Shown: positions 1 through 7,614 of the stretch, in pieces | Layout: every line of letters begins with the position of its first letter | Position numbering within the stretch: position 1 is the first letter of the stretch | Assembly: GCF_900113925.1 (NCBI RefSeq) | Contig: NZ_FORD01000002.1 | Span: 124,001 to 188,000 of the forward strand | DNA length: 64,000 bases | Reading direction: 5' to 3' | DNA from: Nitrosomonas sp. Nm34 | GTDB lineage: Bacteria > Pseudomonadota > Gammaproteobacteria > Burkholderiales > Nitrosomonadaceae | Notes under the pieces: model-generated | Databases searched by the model: none | What the model was told of the DNA's origin: nothing | The model's input: only the letters and a program-made list of their open reading frames with translations | Program-made: the position numbers and the translations under genes

Positions 1-492
1 GATGTATTGGCAGTCACGGATGTAAAAGTTTATACCGCTGACGAGAACGATGAACAGAGCGTTAAGAAATTGCTCAACCGCTTGATGCTCGGCTATGTCT
101 TGATCGAGCGGCGCGAATTGATGGTGCAAGCTTTGCACGAGGAAGGCCAAGATGCACTGAACGCCTTGCTTGGATATCTGAAAGTGATGCATCGCAGCGA
201 ACAAGATGAAGAAAGCGGTAAGGTCGCCTGGAGCAGCCAGTGCAAAGCACCGGGCTGGCTGGTGCCGATTGCCGTGGGCTTCCATGGCATTTCTGAGCTG
301 GCCCAAGCTGCCAACCAACGCGACAACCAAACGCCGCACCGCTTCGCTGAAAGTGTGGTGACGCTGGGAGAATTCAAAATGCCTTATCGTATTAGTAACC
401 TGGACGACGTGCTTTGGCAATATCACGCCGATACCGGACGAAATCTCTATCTTTGCCAAACCCTATCATCAGCAAAACTTATTGGAGACTAA
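1..492 (+). CDS. csy2: Type I-F Cascade subunit Csy2 (Cas5f), 3' part
   Basis: The reading frame is open from the first base of the window, so only the C-terminal 163 residues of a protein usually a little over 300 residues long are present. The stretch GWLVPIAVGFHGISEL followed by RDNQTPHRFAESVVTLGEF matches the conserved C-terminal part of Csy2/Cas5f, which with Csy1 binds the 5' handle of the crRNA in the type I-F surveillance complex. It lies 3 bases before csy3 and belongs to the same operon. cas1, cas2-3 and csy1 would lie upstream, outside the window. The family call rests on the match plus the csy3-csy4-array context. Confidence 0.9.
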   Translation, partial: DVLAVTDVKVYTADENDEQSVKKLLNRLMLGYVLIERRELMVQALHEEGQDALNALLGYLKVMHRSEQDEESGKVAWSSQCKAPGWLVPIAVGFHGISELAQAANQRDNQTPHRFAESVVTLGEFKMPYRISNLDDVLWQYHADTGRNLYLCQTLSSAKLIGD

Positions 493-495
493 AAC

Positions 496-1521
496 ATGGC
501 AGCAAAAAACGATGCAACTGTACTGGCTTTCGAGAAAAAATTGGTACCTTCGGATGGTTATTTATACGGCACCATATGGGAGGAGCGACGGCAAAAAGAA
601 CCGGTGCCGCTAAAACTCAACGAAAAATCAGTGCGCGGTACGATTTCCAACCGGTTGAAGTCAGCGCAACAAAACGATCCGTTAAAACTGAACGCCGAAG
701 TCGAAAAGCCCAATCTGCAAACAGTTGATGCCTGTGCGTTGACCGAACACCACGACACCCTCAAACTCAGCTTCACACTCAAAGTCTTGAGTGGCGTGGA
801 AAAACCCTCCGCCAGCAACGGCCCGAATTTCAACACATTGTATCCGGGCGTAGCTAAAACTTATATCGATCAAGAAGGTTTCATTGAGCTTGCTAAACGT
901 TACGCGACCAATATAGCCAATGCCCGCTATTTGTGGCGTAACCGGGTAGGTGCAGAAAAAATCGAAGTCGTCGTTGATACTGGTGATAACGACAAATTGA
1001 TATTCGATGCCAAGCAATTTTCGCTGCGCGACTTCGAATCCGACCATACTGGCTTGCTGCAAAAACTGGTGGATAAAATTGCTGCTGCTTTGTGCGGCCG
1101 TTTGCCGTACTTGCTGATTAATGTTGAGGCCTATGCGTTGATCGGCAAAGCGCAAGAAGTCTATCCCAGCGAAGAATTGATACTCGGAAACGGTAAAGGA
1201 GACAAAAGCAAAATTCTGTACGCGGTGAACGGCGTGGCGGCACTACATTCGCAAAAAATCGGCAACGCCTTACGCACCATCGACACCTGGTATCCAGAAT
1301 ACGAGGATTCCGCAATCGGTATCGGACCGATTGCCATTGAGCCTTACGGAGCCGTAACCAACTTGGGCAAAGCCTTCCGTAGTCCAAAAGACAAAGCCGA
1401 TTTTTATACGCTGTTCGATCGTTTTGCCTTAGGTGAAAAGCTCGCAGACAAAAACCAGGAACATTACGTTATGGCTGTATTAGTGCGCGGCGGTGTATTT
1501 GGGCAAAGCGGTAAGGAATAG
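496..1521 (+). CDS. csy3: Type I-F Cascade backbone protein Csy3 (Cas7f)
   Basis: This 341-residue protein has the usual Csy3 length. Its N-terminus carries the characteristic FEKKLVPSDGYLYGTIWE segment, and NARYLWRNRVGAEKIEV lies in the middle. Six Csy3 copies form the helical backbone that coats the crRNA spacer in type I-F complexes. The ATG start is preceded by GGAG at a normal distance and follows the csy2 stop by 3 bases. The csy4 start follows 3 bases after its own stop, so the three genes are probably translated from one message. No defect is visible. Confidence 0.95.
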   Translation: MAAKNDATVLAFEKKLVPSDGYLYGTIWEERRQKEPVPLKLNEKSVRGTISNRLKSAQQNDPLKLNAEVEKPNLQTVDACALTEHHDTLKLSFTLKVLSGVEKPSASNGPNFNTLYPGVAKTYIDQEGFIELAKRYATNIANARYLWRNRVGAEKIEVVVDTGDNDKLIFDAKQFSLRDFESDHTGLLQKLVDKIAAALCGRLPYLLINVEAYALIGKAQEVYPSEELILGNGKGDKSKILYAVNGVAALHSQKIGNALRTIDTWYPEYEDSAIGIGPIAIEPYGAVTNLGKAFRSPKDKADFYTLFDRFALGEKLADKNQEHYVMAVLVRGGVFGQSGKE

Positions 1522-1524
1522 GCT

Positions 1525-2109
1525 ATGCGCTGTTATTGTGAAATTACTTTACTACCCACTCCTGAACTCAATCTTAACTTCCTCTGGTCCAAAGTCTTCC
1601 AACAAATTCACCTTGGCTTGGTTAAAATACAGGATGATAAAGGTCAAGTGCCTATTGGAGTTTCATTTCCAGAGTACGTGATTAGCGAGAAATGCAGTGT
1701 CTTGGGCGGCAAGTGCCGGTTGCTTGCTCAAGATGAGGCCACGCTCTCCCGTTTTGATGCCGCGAAATGGCTGAACCGCTTGAGCGATTATGTGCATTGC
1801 AGCAGTATTCGTCCGGTGCCTAGAAAACTTAAGGGATACGCGATCTACCACCGCCAGCAACCCAAAACCAGCAAAGAGCGCTTAGCCCGGCGTTATGCCG
1901 TGCGGCATAACGAGAGTTATGACGAGGCGTTGCTTCGCTATAACGACATGGTGCATACATCCATAACAACGCCGTTTATTCGCCTCAAAAGTTTGAGTAG
2001 CGGTCAGGTGTTCTGTTTGTGGATTAAGAAAACGATGCTATCAGAACACTTGGGAGCTACCTATAACAGCTATGGCTTAAGTGCTCAAGCCACTGTTCCT
2101 GAATTTTGA
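1525..2109 (+). CDS. csy4: Type I-F crRNA endonuclease Csy4 (Cas6f)
   Basis: A 194-residue Cas6f that would cut the pre-crRNA at the base of the repeat hairpin and stay bound to the 3' handle. Histidine 29, in FQQIHLGLV, falls exactly at the catalytic histidine number of Pseudomonas Csy4. A basic helix (SKERLARRYAVRHN, about residues 118-131) fits the arginine-rich helix that grips the RNA stem. The C-terminus has the family's GLS motif (YNSYGLSAQATVPEF). The gene is the last of the cas operon. The array it should process starts 132 bases downstream and its repeat has the matching GCTGCC/GGCAGC stem. Confidence 0.93.
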   Translation: MRCYCEITLLPTPELNLNFLWSKVFQQIHLGLVKIQDDKGQVPIGVSFPEYVISEKCSVLGGKCRLLAQDEATLSRFDAAKWLNRLSDYVHCSSIRPVPRKLKGYAIYHRQQPKTSKERLARRYAVRHNESYDEALLRYNDMVHTSITTPFIRLKSLSSGQVFCLWIKKTMLSEHLGATYNSYGLSAQATVPEF

Positions 2110-2240
2110 CCCTATTTTTGCGCTCTTTAAAAATATAATTAAAATTCAATGGCTTGTGTGTTATGGTTTTAGTGGTGGGTATAATCGCTCAAAAGCTCTA
2201 TAAACCGCTATGCAATTAGCTTTGATGTCTTTTAAAACCA
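2110..2240 (+). promoter_or_regulatory. CRISPR leader
   Basis: This AT-rich, gene-free stretch lies between the csy4 stop and the first repeat. It contains short A and T runs and ends in TTTTAAAACCA directly before repeat 1. Its position next to an intact first repeat, with the only mutated terminal repeat at the other end of the array, marks it as the leader. It should hold the array promoter and the adaptation site. No precise -10/-35 was assigned. Confidence 0.7.
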
Positions 2241-3709
2241 GTTTGCTGCCGCATAGGCAGCTTAGAAAATTCACCCTCTAACCAAGCGCGCCCGCCTTTA
2301 GTTTGCTGCCGCATAGGCAGCTTAGAAAAATTGCTCTCTCATCTCAGGCGTAGCATGTCGGTTTGCTGCCGCATAGGCAGCTTAGAAATGGAATGATGCT
2401 TTCTACGCTAATGGTTCTGAGTTTGCTGCCGCATAGGCAGCTTAGAAAACAGGGGCGCACTACTCGAATCAAGCTTTTTAGTTTGCTGCCGCATAGGCAG
2501 CTTAGAAACGATTAAAAAATTTTCAAGAAGGCAGTTTAATGTTTGCTGCCGCATAGGCAGCTTAGAAATTTGATATAAAACCCATCAATAATAAGGTTAT
2601 GTTTGCTGCCGCATAGGCAGCTTAGAAAAGGTGGATGCGCCAGCGTCGGAGGTGTCTTTTGTTTGCTGCCGCATAGGCAGCTTAGAAATGTTGCTGCAAA
2701 ATCCACGATTTCAATTAACTGTTTGCTGCCGCATAGGCAGCTTAGAAAAATAAGACAAGAGGAAAGCTCGCTATTGCAAAGTTTGCTGCCGCATAGGCAG
2801 CTTAGAAAGTAAAATAACGTCACCAGCCAAGAAAAAAGTGGTTTGCTGCCGCATAGGCAGCTTAGAAACACACAGGCGGCACGAGGTATCTCTAAGCAGA
2901 GTTTGCTGCCGCATAGGCAGCTTAGAAAGTAACCGCGGGCGGGCTTACATGCAGGAATACGTTTGCTGCCGCATAGGCAGCTTAGAAAGTAGCAATTGCG
3001 CCAGCGATGGTTACATTAATGTTTGCTGCCGCATAGGCAGCTTAGAAATTTCTGACGTCCAACATGTTGACCAGCCATAAGTTTGCTGCCGCATAGGCAG
3101 CTTAGAAACGAACAAAACAACATCACGCCATTGTTCATTCGGTTTGCTGCCGCATAGGCAGCTTAGAAAAGGGAAAAAGGTGCATACCACAACCAAAAAG
3201 AGTTTGCTGCCGCATAGGCAGCTTAGAAACATAATTTTTTAGCTGATAACGCGTTGAATCCGTTTGCTGCCGCATAGGCAGCTTAGAAACAGCTATTCCC
3301 ACAACAACCATATTCAGAACCGTTTGCTGCCGCATAGGCAGCTTAGAAAATAACGGGATAAAAGAACTTAACTCTAGTGTTGTTTGCTGCCGCATAGGCA
3401 GCTTAGAAAAATTTTTGATCCGTCAATTTGTCCTGTTTTTTGTTTGCTGCCGTATAGGCAGCTTAGAAAAGAGACAAAATCTTATGCATATTTCTCTTGA
3501 TGTTTGCTGCCGCATAGGCAGCTTAGAAATTGTCATTATGATGGATTTTGGCTTGATTTTGGTTTGCTGCCGCATAGGCAGCTTAGAAATAAATGGGATT
3601 TGGGCAAGGAGCTTGCTAAGTGTTTGCTGCCGCATAGGCAGCTTAGAAAATTGGCGTGGATGGCTTGGACATGACCGTGGAGTTTGCTGCCGCATAGGCA
3701 GCTTAGATA
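2241..3709 (+). CRISPR. Type I-F CRISPR array, 25 repeats and 24 spacers
   Basis: The 28-base repeat begins GTTTGCTGCCGCATAGG and ends GCAGCTTAGAAA. It recurs every 60 bases from 2241 to 3081 and again every 60 bases from 3142 to 3682. The inner stem is GCTGCC/GGCAGC, as in type I-F repeats. Spacers are 32 bases except the one at 3109-3141, which is 33. Repeat 21 (3442) has C to T in the loop (GCCGTATAGG) and the last repeat (3682-3709) ends TTAGATA, the usual distal decay. New spacers should therefore be added at the 2269 side. Apparent ORFs through the array on both strands are artefacts of the repeat. Confidence 0.98.
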
Positions 3710-3745
3710 AGAAAGTTGTCTGATTTTGCTAACGTCTCTAGTTGT

Positions 3746-3805
3746 TTAAAAAACTTGTAGCACCCAGCCAACGAGCTGGGCGAGGAATGAAACAAATAGT
3801 CCCAT
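3746..3805 (-). CDS. Possible 19-residue hydrophobic peptide
   Basis: On the minus strand an AAAGGAG motif sits six bases before an ATG that opens MGLFVSFLAQLVGWVLQVF and a TAA stop. The ribosome site is strong. The upstream 75 bases are conserved at a second place (37008-37082), where they precede a different small gene. The second half of the peptide is read from the solitary CRISPR-like repeat at 3757-3793. The product would be a single short hydrophobic helix, like those of small membrane peptides and type I toxins. Expression is not shown by the sequence, and chance is possible. Confidence 0.35.
   Translation of the reverse strand: MGLFVSFLAQLVGWVLQVF
3757..3793 (+). repeat. Solitary relic of a second CRISPR-type repeat, copy 1
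   Basis: This 37-base unit starts GTAGCACCCAGCC, has the dyad CCCAGC/GCTGGG, and ends GAGGAATGAAAC. The 3' ending close to ATTGAAAC and the internal stem are typical of CRISPR repeats of other types (many type I-C, I-B and III arrays) and quite unlike the I-F repeat next door. Three more copies lie at 4919, 6087 and 6775, with no repeat-spacer periodicity. Confidence 0.6.
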
Positions 3806-3895
3806 GGCTTCTCCTTTATCGTTAATAGTTTGGTGGAACTTATTATTCTATCAGCATAGGAGAGGCCGCCTATTCAGCCAAAGATTAAGTAAAAG

Positions 3896-4291
3896 CTATT
3901 TAGGAGGATCAATCTTGATTACTTTTTCTTTTCCGCAGTCAAGACAAATGAAGAAAGCATTTTTTGCGTCAAATCTTCCGAACGTTTCTTGGAATGTGCT
4001 TTCTATCCTTTTTAACTTTATCGATCCGCAAAGACTACATTGATAATCATGAGGATCTGGGCTATGAAGTTTTTCCATATTTTCAGTAAATGTGAAATTT
4101 TCGAGCTTAATATTCTGAATTTCCAATTCGAGATAGCCAATCATATCCGCTAAAGCGGAAACCTTTTTTCTGCATCCAGTAAGCTCTTTGTCATAAGCAA
4201 CGAGCTGATCTTTCAAAAGCAGAAGTCGCTCTTTAATAATCAAAGTAGAGTCATTTTCATCAATAAGTTTTTCTATATTTTCGATGAGCAT
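3896..4291 (-). CDS. Coiled-coil protein with C-terminal zinc ribbon
   Basis: This 131-residue protein has two parts. Residues about 1-75 form a heptad-rich, charged helix (IEKLIDENDS, LLLLKDQLVAYDKEL, LELEIQNIKLEN). The C-terminus carries two CxxC knuckles, CSLCGS and CLDCGK, spaced as in a zinc ribbon. A paralogue with the same layout lies at 36599-36994, and the flanking DNA is conserved as well. No function is known to me; a small DNA- or protein-binding adaptor is an inference. The ATG has no clear Shine-Dalgarno sequence, but the CCCTATC just upstream of the start is kept in the paralogue, which supports this start. Confidence 0.7.
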   Translation of the reverse strand: MLIENIEKLIDENDSTLIIKERLLLLKDQLVAYDKELTGCRKKVSALADMIGYLELEIQNIKLENFTFTENMEKLHSPDPHDYQCSLCGSIKLKRIESTFQETFGRFDAKNAFFICLDCGKEKVIKIDPPK

Positions 4292-4311
4292 GATAGGGCA
4301 AGGGGAAGAAA

Positions 4312-4450
4312 GTAGATTGTGTAATACACCTGATTGACGCTACCAAAGAAGTAGCGCAGCTTGAGCAATCTGGTTTTGATCGTTCTGTAATTATCAAAAT
4401 TGCCATTTTCACCTCGATTGAGTCAAGACAACAACTTATTGCAAATTACC
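4312..4450 (+). pseudogene. Fragment of a divergently oriented gene
   Basis: Read on the plus strand, this stretch gives HLIDATKEVAQLEQSGFD and VIIKIAIFTSIESRQQ without a start codon. The same place beside the paralogous zinc-ribbon locus (minus strand, about 36455-36580) gives the related ILTNLATKKVVQFDKSDF and VITKIAILKSIEVRK. The pattern resembles the start of small coiled-coil proteins of the DUF1640 kind. Both copies lack a usable start, so this is taken as a remnant duplicated with the locus. Confidence 0.4.
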
Positions 4451-4601
4451 AGAATCAGTTTACCGAACTATTCATTACATTATCGTGTTGCAATCAAGAC
4501 GCTGTTGACACTCAATCCATCAAGCATTATCCCTCTGCTCAAGTGCTCTGCGCTATCCCAGCGTCGAAGTTTGATTTTGTTCATTGTTTATTCTCCAATT
4601 C

Positions 4602-4913
4602 TTACGAGAAGCCCACTTCCAGTTTTTTACCAAGAGCAGTGGCATATTTAAGTAGAATATTTGGCGAAAGAGAGGGCTTTCCGGTAACAAGTGCATTTTC
4701 GAGTCGGGCGACTGCTGTTGCTTTCGTACTCATGCGCTCGACTACCTGCTCCTGGGTTAATCCCGCTTCTTTGCGGGCGTTGAGAATGGCATCCAGCATT
4801 GGCCTTCCCTCTCGCTCAAGCTGCTCAACTTCAGCTTGAACAACGGGATTAGATAGCATTTTTTCTCTCATCTCAGCGTATGTCATGGTGGGTGAGGGAC
4901 GTTTATCAGTCAT
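4602..4913 (-). CDS. HTH (XRE/HigA-like) antitoxin-type regulator
   Basis: A 103-residue protein with an N-terminal helical region (TYAEMREKMLSNPVVQAEVEQL) and a Cro/CI-type helix-turn-helix at about residues 42-75 (RKEAGLTQEQVVERM, then AVARLENAL). This is the layout of HigA-like antitoxins encoded behind a HigB toxin, but no toxin gene is found on either side, so it may be an orphan. The ATG at 4913 gives the family's usual length; an earlier in-frame ATG at 5039 would add 42 unrelated residues. A solitary CRISPR-like repeat lies directly upstream of this start (4919-4954), where the promoter or leader should be. Confidence 0.75.
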   Translation of the reverse strand: MTDKRPSPTMTYAEMREKMLSNPVVQAEVEQLEREGRPMLDAILNARKEAGLTQEQVVERMSTKATAVARLENALVTGKPSLSPNILLKYATALGKKLEVGFS

Positions 4914-4918
4914 TTTTG

Positions 4919-4954
4919 GTAGCGCCCAGCCAAGCGCTGGGTGAAGATTGAAAC
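4919..4954 (+). repeat. Solitary relic of a second CRISPR-type repeat, copy 2
   Basis: A 36-base unit beginning GTAGCGCCCAGCC with the dyad CCCAGC/GCTGGG and ending GAAGATTGAAAC. It is the best-preserved copy and carries the typical ATTGAAAC 3' end. It sits 5 bases upstream of the ATG of the HTH gene, on the opposite strand sense. Confidence 0.65.
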
Positions 4955-4998
4955 AGAATGGAAATGGTTGCCCCAGAATCTTATTAAGGGAGTAAAGT

Positions 4999-5128
4999 AG
5001 CCAAAAGAGTCCCTTTATCGAGAACGTAGGATAACTCAAGATAAGATTGATAGATGGTTACCTGCCCTTGGCTATGACGATATCGGTAATCCAGAAGCCG
5101 TACCTCCTCGCGCAGATGTGGCAAAATG
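4999..5128 (+). pseudogene. C-terminal remnant of an unidentified gene
   Basis: After a TAG at 4993, the frame reads PKESLYRERRITQDK, then IDRWLPALGYDDIGN and PEAVPPRADVAK before TGA. The composition is protein-like and there is no start codon, which suggests the tail of a lost gene. The family is not recognised. Confidence 0.3.
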
Positions 5129-5200
5129 ATTTGCCTGAAACGGCGATGCTAGAATGTGGATAAGGTTGTAAAAAATTGAATTGAGAAAGGAAGATGACTA

Positions 5201-5554
5201 ATGCCCACCTGGAAAAAATTCAACGGAAGCAAAGAACAGATCAGTGAGATGATGAGCGCTAAGGATGGGTTCAAGTGGCGCGATATCAACGGCAAGGAAT
5301 CAAATATAGTTAGCGGGAGCAGTGCTTATGCATTAAAGCTCCTGTATCATAAAACTGATGATGCCAATCTGGTGCATGAATATATGCTATGCAATCCCCA
5401 TCCACATGCTGAAATGATCATCGAATGGGCCAGGACTGGGAGGGAGGTTTATTTCTTTGATTCATATAATCAAAAATGGGTTGAATCACCCAACCCATTG
5501 TGGAGAACAGATGCCAAGTACTCATTCATCCCGACGGAGAGTGATATGTCGTGA
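5201..5554 (+). CDS. Conserved-looking hypothetical protein, 117 residues
   Basis: The ATG follows GAAAGGAAG at a good distance. The protein is soluble, with a central HPHAEMIIEWARTGREVYFF block and many aromatic residues (W, Y, F). I do not recognise the family. Residues 40-90 look like the small single-domain proteins found in phage and island regions. It stands alone between the gene remnant at 4999-5128 and a family A repeat, in a region where most genes are fragments. It nevertheless has an intact start and a good ribosome site and is probably a real gene. Confidence 0.55.
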   Translation: MPTWKKFNGSKEQISEMMSAKDGFKWRDINGKESNIVSGSSAYALKLLYHKTDDANLVHEYMLCNPHPHAEMIIEWARTGREVYFFDSYNQKWVESPNPLWRTDAKYSFIPTESDMS

Positions 5555-5666
5555 TCTGTACGAATTATGTTTAAAACTTACACCGGTTCTTTGTTTTCTT
5601 TTGCCAGTGTTGTTTTAGCTAACGATTGCGGCATGGTTTGATGAGAAGCCCCATCAATGCCTTGTC

Positions 5667-5782
5667 ATTCCATTTCTAAATCAAATATGACGCGAAGGCG
5701 AGCCGCAGACAGTATCAGTCATACGGCAAGGCAGCAAACAAAGTTTAGCCGACAAAGTCAGTTTTGATTGAGAAATGGAATA
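5667..5782 (-). repeat. Family A MITE-like repeat (reverse orientation)
   Basis: About 116 bases bounded by ATTCCATTTCTAAATCAAA and its inverted partner TTTTGATTGAGAAATGGAAT. The core contains GCCGACAAAGTCAG and GCGAGCCGCAGACAGTAT, the reverse complement of the core shared by the other copies. No reading frame spans it. Confidence 0.75.
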
Positions 5783-6086
5783 AACCCAGCGGATAAGATG
5801 GGTGTGAAAAATGAACGCTTTATTTTCAATTCCAATTACAGCGCGCCAAGTCTCGAACAAATCCAACATTTATGAGTCGATACCGTAGTTTCTTTCTTTG
5901 ACACTGAGACGCAACCTGTAAGAAATAGCAAGCTCAGCAACAAGCTGATCGGTTTTAATATCTTTTTCATTGGTTATCATTGCGCTATAGATTTCGTCAT
6001 TTTTCTTTTCGTCGGCAATACACTGCATTCTGATCCGTAGTTTTTCACTTTGCGCTTATAGGCTATGCTAGTCCGTCAGTATGCTC

Positions 6087-6205
6087 GTAGCGCCCAGCTA
6101 TCGAGCGGGTTGTCAACGGCAATTAAATTTTGCCCCAGGGGGGGCAATTTTACATTGCCGTTTGTGGGTTTTACATTGCCAGTGATACTGAGCGAGAATT
6201 GAAAC
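6087..6205 (+). repeat. Solitary CRISPR-type repeat, copy 3, split by an insertion
   Basis: The left part (6087-6109) reads GTAGCGCCCAGCTATCGAGC, close to the first half of copies 1 and 2. The matching second half appears only at 6179-6205 (CCAGTGATACTGAGCGAG, then AATTGAAAC). In between lies a different inverted-repeat element. Either one repeat was interrupted, or two decayed repeats flank a spacer-sized stretch of about 70 bases. Confidence 0.5.
6111..6166. repeat. Small inverted-repeat element with IS21-like ends
   Basis: The arm 6111-6136 (TGTCAACGGCAATT through TTTTGCCCC) is an imperfect inverted copy of 6141-6166 (GGGGCAATTTTAC through GCCGTTTGTG). About 20 of 26 positions pair. The TGTCAACGGC terminus resembles the ends of some IS21-family elements, and TTTTACATTGCC is repeated once more at 6169-6180. 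It may be a transposon-end relic. No transposase is present. Confidence 0.45.
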
Positions 6206-6246
6206 ATGAGATAACTTCAGTGCATTTAATATCAAATTGCACCAAT

Positions 6247-6570
6247 CTACTGTCCCTTGACTTCCAAGCTATTCTTGACAGACTTTACGCCCTCAACCTC
6301 ACGCGCAACTTCGGCCGCTCTGTCGATATCGTTCTGGGAACTTACAAAGCCGCTCAATTGAACAACACCCTTAAAGGTTTCCACTTTGATTTCACTGGAT
6401 TTGAGGGTAGGCTCATCGAAAATTGCCTTTTTGACCTTCGTAGTAATAATAGAATTATCCAAATATTCTCCAGCTGTTTCCTCTTCCGCTAACGCGGATG
6501 TGCCGCCTAAGAAAAAAGCCATTACAACGATTAATAGAAAAGCAAAAAAACGGTTATTGAGTTGTTTCAT
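6247..6570 (-). CDS. BON-domain periplasmic protein (OsmY-like)
   Basis: A 107-residue protein with a signal peptide (basic MKQLNNRF start, hydrophobic FAFLLIVVMAFFLGG core, cleavage near SALAEE) and one BON domain from about residue 35 to the end. The BON signature is visible in IKVETFKGVVQLSGFV and in REVEGVKSVKNSLEVK. BON proteins act in the periplasm at the envelope and are often induced by osmotic or other stress. E. coli OsmY has two such domains; this one is the short single-domain kind. The start is preceded by AGGAGAA. It is a single gene with no operon partner. Confidence 0.88.
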   Translation of the reverse strand: MKQLNNRFFAFLLIVVMAFFLGGTSALAEEETAGEYLDNSIITTKVKKAIFDEPTLKSSEIKVETFKGVVQLSGFVSSQNDIDRAAEVAREVEGVKSVKNSLEVKGQ

Positions 6571-7326
6571 AGCAAGGTTCTCCTGAAGGATTGAAGGATT
6601 TAAAATAGATCTGTTGAGGTTTTTAGATTAAAAAAACCTGAGTTATAAATGCTCATTTACAGCTCATCTACATTTTTAGAGGTATAGACAATGTCATAAG
6701 TTCATACATAAGCATTGAGCTTAGCCTTCCAACTACTTCCTCAATAAGCTTGTAACTGTCTTCTTGAGTTAGTTGTACAACCAGCCAGCGGAGCTGGGTA
6801 AGGATGGAAAAGATTTTTCGCAGGGTTGATTAAGGGGCTTTTTATTAAGCCGGGTGAAAATTGACATAACCTGCTGAAGATCGGCGGTAAATGAATCATC
6901 GCCAGCCAGATTTAGCACATATCTGAGCACCTGATTCCAAGAAATTACAGCGCGGAGCGCCAATGTCTCTTCCAATTAGAGAAGAAAAAAACATGTCATT
7001 TCGTTGCGCTTATTTCAAGTTCAAGTGCGGCAATACTGACTACGCTTCTTTAAGAATAATTAGAAAATGCAAGAGTGAATAAACTAACTAAAATTATCTT
7101 TTCATCAAAGAAGTATCTGAATGAGAGGTATACTTCTTGCGCATGGGTTTAACCGGTTTTTACCGAGATAGATGATCTGAGGGAGACTGTCTCCACAGGG
7201 CGCGATACGGTGCATTGACGCTTTGAAAGAAGCCTGAACGCGGATTCCAGATTGAATTGAATCCAATTCTTTTTGAACAAAGAAGCGCTATAGAAGATAC
7301 AGAGAGATGATTAAAGGAGGATATGA
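6571..7326. other. Long intergenic stretch
   Basis: Apart from the solitary repeat at 6775-6811, nothing firm was recognised. An ORF on the minus strand (6769-6975) runs through the repeat and has no supported start. The final bases before 7327 hold the strong ribosome site of the next small gene. Confidence 0.5.
6775..6811 (+). repeat. Solitary relic of a second CRISPR-type repeat, copy 4
   Basis: A degenerate copy: GTACAACCAGCCAGCGGAGC, then TGGGTAAGGATGGAAAA. The CCAGC/GCTGG dyad and the GGAT-GAAA ending align with copies 1-3. The flanks share nothing with those of the other copies. Confidence 0.45.
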
Positions 7327-7476
7327 ATGAAAGTTGAAGTAACCGTTGAATTAGACATCAATTTATCTAAAGCTAGTCTGGAAGACATTAAAAACTTGTT
7401 GAAAGAAATTATGGATCCTGTCAAATTTGATGCTTTGGAAGCGGTCACTATTAGAGACATAAAGATAGATATTTAA
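7327..7476 (+). CDS. Small acidic protein, 49 residues
   Basis: This gene is below the size of most ORF lists, but it has a near-perfect ribosome site (AAAGGAGG) seven bases before its ATG. The protein starts MKVEVTVELDINLSKASLED and ends ITIRDIKIDI-like (VTIRDIKIDI). It contains an alternating strand, one amphipathic helix (LEDIKNLLKEIMD) and a final strand. I do not recognise the family. The beta-helix-beta pattern and the strong translation signal make it credible as a small structured protein. It stands alone, upstream of a family A repeat. Confidence 0.6.
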   Translation: MKVEVTVELDINLSKASLEDIKNLLKEIMDPVKFDALEAVTIRDIKIDI

Positions 7477-7511
7477 TCTAAGGAACTGTTCCAGTAAACC
7501 CTTTACTTCTT

Positions 7512-7614
7512 ATTCCATTTTCAAATCAAAGCTGACTTGGTCGGCTTCACCTTGCCGTATGATAAATACTGCCTGCAACTCGCCCTCGCGTCATGTTTGA
7601 TTTGGAAATGGAAT
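7512..7614 (+). repeat. Family A MITE-like repeat
   Basis: 103 bases with termini ATTCCATTTTCAAATCAAA and TTTGATTTGGAAATGGAAT in inverted orientation. The core carries CTGACTTGGTCGGCTTC, CTTGCCGTATGATA and a GCGTCATG segment shared with the other copies. Confidence 0.8.

Noticed and set aside
2536..3723. Long ORFs on both strands across the CRISPR array
   Set aside because: They are made of the repeat translated in frame because 60 is divisible by 3; no start signal and no relation to proteins.
4543..4839. 98-residue plus-strand ORF
   Set aside because: Mostly antisense to the HTH regulator; no independent support.
6769..6975. 68-residue minus-strand ORF
   Set aside because: Its C-terminal part is read from a solitary CRISPR-like repeat, no ribosome site is visible, and no family is recognised.
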